DNA of 9,415 nucleotides from DASUGM01 sp036274055. Its GTDB lineage: Bacteria; Acidobacteriota; Vicinamibacteria; Vicinamibacterales; SCN-69-37. How positions within the stretch are numbered: position 1 is the stretch's first letter; each line of letters starts with the position of its first letter. Both the position numbers and the translations under genes were made by a program. Of this stretch, positions 7,045 through 9,415 are shown in pieces. Location: NCBI GenBank assembly GCA_036274055.1, contig DASUGM010000371.1:1-9415 (forward strand), given 5' to 3'. The notes beneath the pieces were generated by a model. It did not search any database, was not told the DNA's origin, and saw only the letters and a list, made by a program, of their open reading frames with translations.

Positions 7045-8057
7045 CCCGGTTCGCGGCGGGCCTGCTGGCGTCGGCGTGCGCGGTGGCGGCCCTGGCGGCT
7101 GCGCCGCCGCAAGATCCGGCCAGCCAGGCGTATCGCGGCGCCGCCAACCTGGTCTCGGTGTTCGCGACCGTCACCGACGAGACCGGCCGCCTGGTCACCG
7201 ACCTGCGGCGCGAGGAGTTCGAAGTCCGTGACAACGGCCGCGTCCAGCCGCTCACCGTGTTCAGCAACGACCTGCAGCCGTTCACCGCCGTGGTCATGCT
7301 CGATTTCAGCGGCAGCATGGCGGATCACTTCGAGGTCGTCCGCGAGGGCGCGCTCGCGTTCGTGCGCGCGCTGCTGCCCGAAGATCGCGTCCGCATCGGC
7401 ACCTTCAGCAATCAGATTTCGATCCATCCGGACACGTTCACGGGTGATCGCGATGTGCTGACGTCGGTGCTGACCGGCCCGCCGCCGGAACTCGGTCCGT
7501 CGCCGGTGTGGGGCGCGATCGATCGAAGCATCACCGCGCTGCTGCCGGCGGAAGGCCGCCGCGTCGTGCTGATCTTTTCCGACGGCCACAACAACCCGCG
7601 ACGCGGCCAGTCGTTGTCGACGCCGGATGATCTGATCCGCCGCGCGCGCTACAACGACATCATGATTTACTCGATCGGATTCTGGGACGAGGGCTTCACG
7701 TCCGGCGGGGCGCCGGTCATCTTCCCGCCGCAGACGTCGATCGTGATTCGGTTCCCGGGGGGGACGGTCGGCAAGCCCAGCCGGCCACCATCGCGAAAAG
7801 GGTCGTCGTCGGGAAAGGGCGAACCGCCGGATCCGGCGTTGCGGGAACTGGCTGACGAAACCGCGGGCGGCTACTTTGAATTGGGGCGGCGGGACAACCT
7901 CGGCGCGACGTTTGCGCGGGTCGCCGAGGAACTGCATCGCCAGTATTGGCTCGGCTTCGCGCCGGCCAAGCTCGACGGCAAGACCCACCGACTCGAAGTC
8001 AAGGTCAAGCGCCCCGGCGTCAAGGTGCGTTCGCGCGCGAGCTACGTCGCCAAGTAG
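7041..8057 (+). CDS. Secreted VWA-domain protein 3 (VWFA-related Acidobacterial family), with loop insertion
   Basis: A 338-residue protein, the longest of the three paralogues. Signal peptide ~1-21 (GLLASACAVAALAAA; the Cys at 13 lacks a proper lipobox). The N-terminal beta region (NLVSVFATVTDETGRLV, FEVRDNGRVQPLTVF) leads into the VWA core with DFSGS (D88, S90, S92) and SDGHN (D181), so the metal site looks intact. Between MIYSIGFWDE (~210-219) and the conserved ALRELADETAGGYFELG it has about 45 extra residues compared with protein 1: a hydrophobic part (APVIFPPQTSIVIRFPGG), then a basic Ser/Pro/Gly-rich stretch (KPSRPPSRKGSSSGKG), probably an exposed flexible loop. The C-terminus has ELHRQYWLGFAPAKLDGKTHRLEVKVKRPG. 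It is the last gene of the VWA operon; no hairpin with a T-tract follows. A G7 run lies inside the insertion (7757-7763), but the frame is open throughout. Confidence 0.92.
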   Translation: MTRFAAGLLASACAVAALAAAPPQDPASQAYRGAANLVSVFATVTDETGRLVTDLRREEFEVRDNGRVQPLTVFSNDLQPFTAVVMLDFSGSMADHFEVVREGALAFVRALLPEDRVRIGTFSNQISIHPDTFTGDRDVLTSVLTGPPPELGPSPVWGAIDRSITALLPAEGRRVVLIFSDGHNNPRRGQSLSTPDDLIRRARYNDIMIYSIGFWDEGFTSGGAPVIFPPQTSIVIRFPGGTVGKPSRPPSRKGSSSGKGEPPDPALRELADETAGGYFELGRRDNLGATFARVAEELHRQYWLGFAPAKLDGKTHRLEVKVKRPGVKVRSRASYVAK

Positions 8058-8118
8058 GCAGGGTGCGGGCGACGGGCCGCGGGCGGCGGTCACGGCTCGC
8101 CAGATCTCCCACAGCCTG

Positions 8119-8124
8119 TAAAAT
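8119..8124 (+). promoter_or_regulatory. Possible -10 box for the M24 peptidase gene
   Basis: TAAAAT matches TATAAT at five of six positions and ends 7 bp before the ATG at 8132, so transcription could begin at that codon. The 74-bp gap at 8058-8131 is otherwise GC-rich, with no clear -35 box, no terminator and no Shine-Dalgarno. The AT-rich hexamer stands out in this setting. It overlaps the alternative ATG at 8123, which argues for the 8132 start. Confidence 0.4.
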
Positions 8125-8131
8125 GACCGCC

Positions 8132-9415
8132 ATGTCCCTGAACCGTCGTCAATTTCTCGAAACCGCAGCAGTGGGTGCTGGAGCCGTCGCGATCAGCAGT
8201 TGCGGGGCCGCCGAGTCCGCGGCGGCGCCGGCGCAGACCGGCGCGGCGGCCACAGGAAGCGTGCCCGCGGCCATCGCCGCGCTCAACCCGATGACCGCCG
8301 GCATCGTCCCGATCACCGACGACGAGCGGCGCGCGCGGATTGCCAAGGCGCAGAAGCTGATGGGCGAGCAGAAGATCGACGCCATCTTCATCGAAGGCAC
8401 GGCGAGCTGCTTCTACTTCGCGAACATGCGCTGGGGCCAGAGCGAGCGCACGTTCGGCATCGTCATTCCGGCCAGGGGCGAACTGGCGTATGTCTGTCCG
8501 AAATTCGAGGAATCCCGGGCGCTCGAGCTGATCACGTTTGGCAAGGACGTGCGCTGCTGGGAGGAACACGAGAGCCCGTACAAGCTGATCGTCGACATCG
8601 TCAAGGACCGCGGCGTCCAGCACCGGCGCATCGCGATGGAAGAGCGCGTGCGCTTTTTCATCGCCGACGGCGTCCGCAAGGAGTCCGCCGGGATGGAGAT
8701 CGTCAGCGGCACCGATGTCACCGCGGGCTGCCGGATCTACAAGTCGGCCGCGGAGATCGCGCTGATGCAGCGCGCCAATGACGTCACCATCGAGGCATAT
8801 CGTGCGGCGCTGACGACCTTGCGCGAGGGCATGACCCAGGGCGAGCTCAGCGGCAACATCGCGGCGGCGTTCAAGGCGCTGGGCTTCAACGGGTCGGCGA
8901 GCGCGCAGTTCGGCAAGTGGACGGCGCTGCCGCACGGCAGTGCGACGCCGCAGCAGTTGAAGGCCGGTGACGTCGTGATGATCGACGGCGGCACGAGCTG
9001 CGAGGGCTACGCATCGGACATCACCCGGACCGTGATCTTCGGCAAACCGACGGCGCGGCAGCAGCAGGTATGGGACCTCGAGAAGCGCGCGCAGACGGCG
9101 GGGTTCGAAGCCGCCAGACTGGGCGCGCCGTGCGAGGCCGTCGATGCGGCGGCGCGAAAAGTGATCGTCGACGCCGGTTTCGGTCCCGACTACAAGGTGC
9201 CCGGACTGCCCCACCGCACTGGACACGGCATCGGCCTCGAGGGCCACGAGTGGACGAACTTCGTGAAGGGCAACAAGACGCCGCTGGCCCCGGGCATGTG
9301 CTTCAGCGACGAGCCGATGGTGGCGATTCCGGGCGAATTCGGGATTCGGCTCGAAGACTGCCTGTATATGACCGATCAGGGGGCGAAGTTTTTCACGAAA
9401 CAGAGCCCCTCGATC
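8132..9415 (+). CDS. Tat-exported M24 family metallopeptidase (Xaa-Pro peptidase-like), probable lipoprotein, 3' end cut by window
   Basis: 428 codons are seen and the frame is open at the window end. The N-terminus MSLNRRQFLETAAVGAG is a twin-arginine signal (RR at 5-6), followed by a lipobox-like AISSC (C24) and a small Ala-rich linker, so the protein is probably exported folded and lipid-anchored. A creatinase/prolidase N-terminal domain spans ~60-185 (KIDAIFIEGTASCFYFANMRW). The M24 pita-bread domain starts ~205 and has all five metal ligands: D285 (MIDGG), D296 (SDITRT), H365 (TGHGIGLEGHE), E394 (SDEPM), E408 (RLEDCLY). Enzymes of this fold remove or cleave at N-terminal Xaa-Pro with two metal ions. 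Substrate is not predictable; aminopeptidase P or prolidase-like activity is most likely, creatinase-type hydrolysis is possible. An in-frame ATG at 8123 would add three residues; 8132 is preferred for the Tat n-region and the upstream -10-like box. The missing end is probably short. Confidence 0.93.
   Translation, partial: MSLNRRQFLETAAVGAGAVAISSCGAAESAAAPAQTGAAATGSVPAAIAALNPMTAGIVPITDDERRARIAKAQKLMGEQKIDAIFIEGTASCFYFANMRWGQSERTFGIVIPARGELAYVCPKFEESRALELITFGKDVRCWEEHESPYKLIVDIVKDRGVQHRRIAMEERVRFFIADGVRKESAGMEIVSGTDVTAGCRIYKSAAEIALMQRANDVTIEAYRAALTTLREGMTQGELSGNIAAAFKALGFNGSASAQFGKWTALPHGSATPQQLKAGDVVMIDGGTSCEGYASDITRTVIFGKPTARQQQVWDLEKRAQTAGFEAARLGAPCEAVDAAARKVIVDAGFGPDYKVPGLPHRTGHGIGLEGHEWTNFVKGNKTPLAPGMCFSDEPMVAIPGEFGIRLEDCLYMTDQGAKFFTKQSPSI

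Noticed and set aside
7041..7110. A lipobox in the third VWA protein (LLASAC)
   Set aside because: The residues before the Cys are A-S-A, lacking the Leu/Val/Ile expected at -3, so an ordinary signal peptide is more likely.
8058..8118. A possible terminator after the third VWA gene
   Set aside because: The stretch is GC-rich with short self-complementary pieces, but I could not find a stable stem followed by a T-tract.
7011..9247. Two long antisense open frames (7011-8093 and 8090-9247, minus strand)
   Set aside because: They mirror the third VWA gene and the M24 peptidase, both well supported by motifs. The antisense products show no domains or signal sequences.

Overview
The window is GC-rich, gene-dense DNA that looks chromosomal and most likely comes from an Acidobacteriota genome, perhaps a Vicinamibacter-like lineage. 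The strongest clue is three consecutive genes for secreted von Willebrand factor A proteins with the C-terminal pattern ELHxQYxLGF...DGKxHxLxVxV of the 'VWFA-related Acidobacterial domain' family. The lineage below phylum is a guess.

Layout. Two sets of genes diverge from a 101-bp intergenic region at 5069-5169. Leftward (minus strand) runs a tightly packed four-gene operon: a Tat-exported DUF4159 protein (5068-4319), a TonB-dependent outer-membrane receptor (4308-2380), a periplasmic YfiR/DUF4154 protein (2395-1832), and a membrane hybrid histidine kinase with CHASE8-like sensor, HAMP, HisKA, HATPase and receiver domains (1835 to beyond base 1). Gaps are 10 bp or less, and the last two junctions overlap (16 bp and a 4-bp ATGA). 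Rightward (plus strand) lie three tandem VWA paralogues (5170-6090, 6100-7044, 7041-8057), again with a 9-bp gap and an ATGA overlap. After 74 bp comes a Tat-exported, probably lipid-anchored M24 metallopeptidase (8132 to beyond 9415).

How the genes may work together. In Pseudomonas, YfiR is a periplasmic repressor that acts on the CHASE8-type sensor region of the diguanylate cyclase YfiN. Here a YfiR-family protein is coupled to a kinase with a CHASE8-like sensor and sits directly behind a TonB receptor. This suggests a trans-envelope signalling chain: outer-membrane receptor, periplasmic YfiR-like protein, inner-membrane kinase, receiver. That is inference; no ligand, output regulator or partner is visible. 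The VWA proteins keep intact metal-site motifs and are probably exported adhesion or scaffold proteins of unknown partner. The M24 enzyme has all five metal ligands and should be an active Xaa-Pro-type peptidase outside the cytoplasm.

Expression signals. The three genes that head transcription units (DUF4159, the first VWA, M24) lack a convincing Shine-Dalgarno but have a TANNNT hexamer 7-10 bp before the ATG, a pattern compatible with leaderless mRNAs. Genes inside the operons have either a Shine-Dalgarno (TonB receptor, second and third VWA) or an overlapping start (YfiR, kinase). No tRNA, rRNA, CRISPR array, insertion sequence or phage gene was seen. No stretch above 300 bp lacks a gene.
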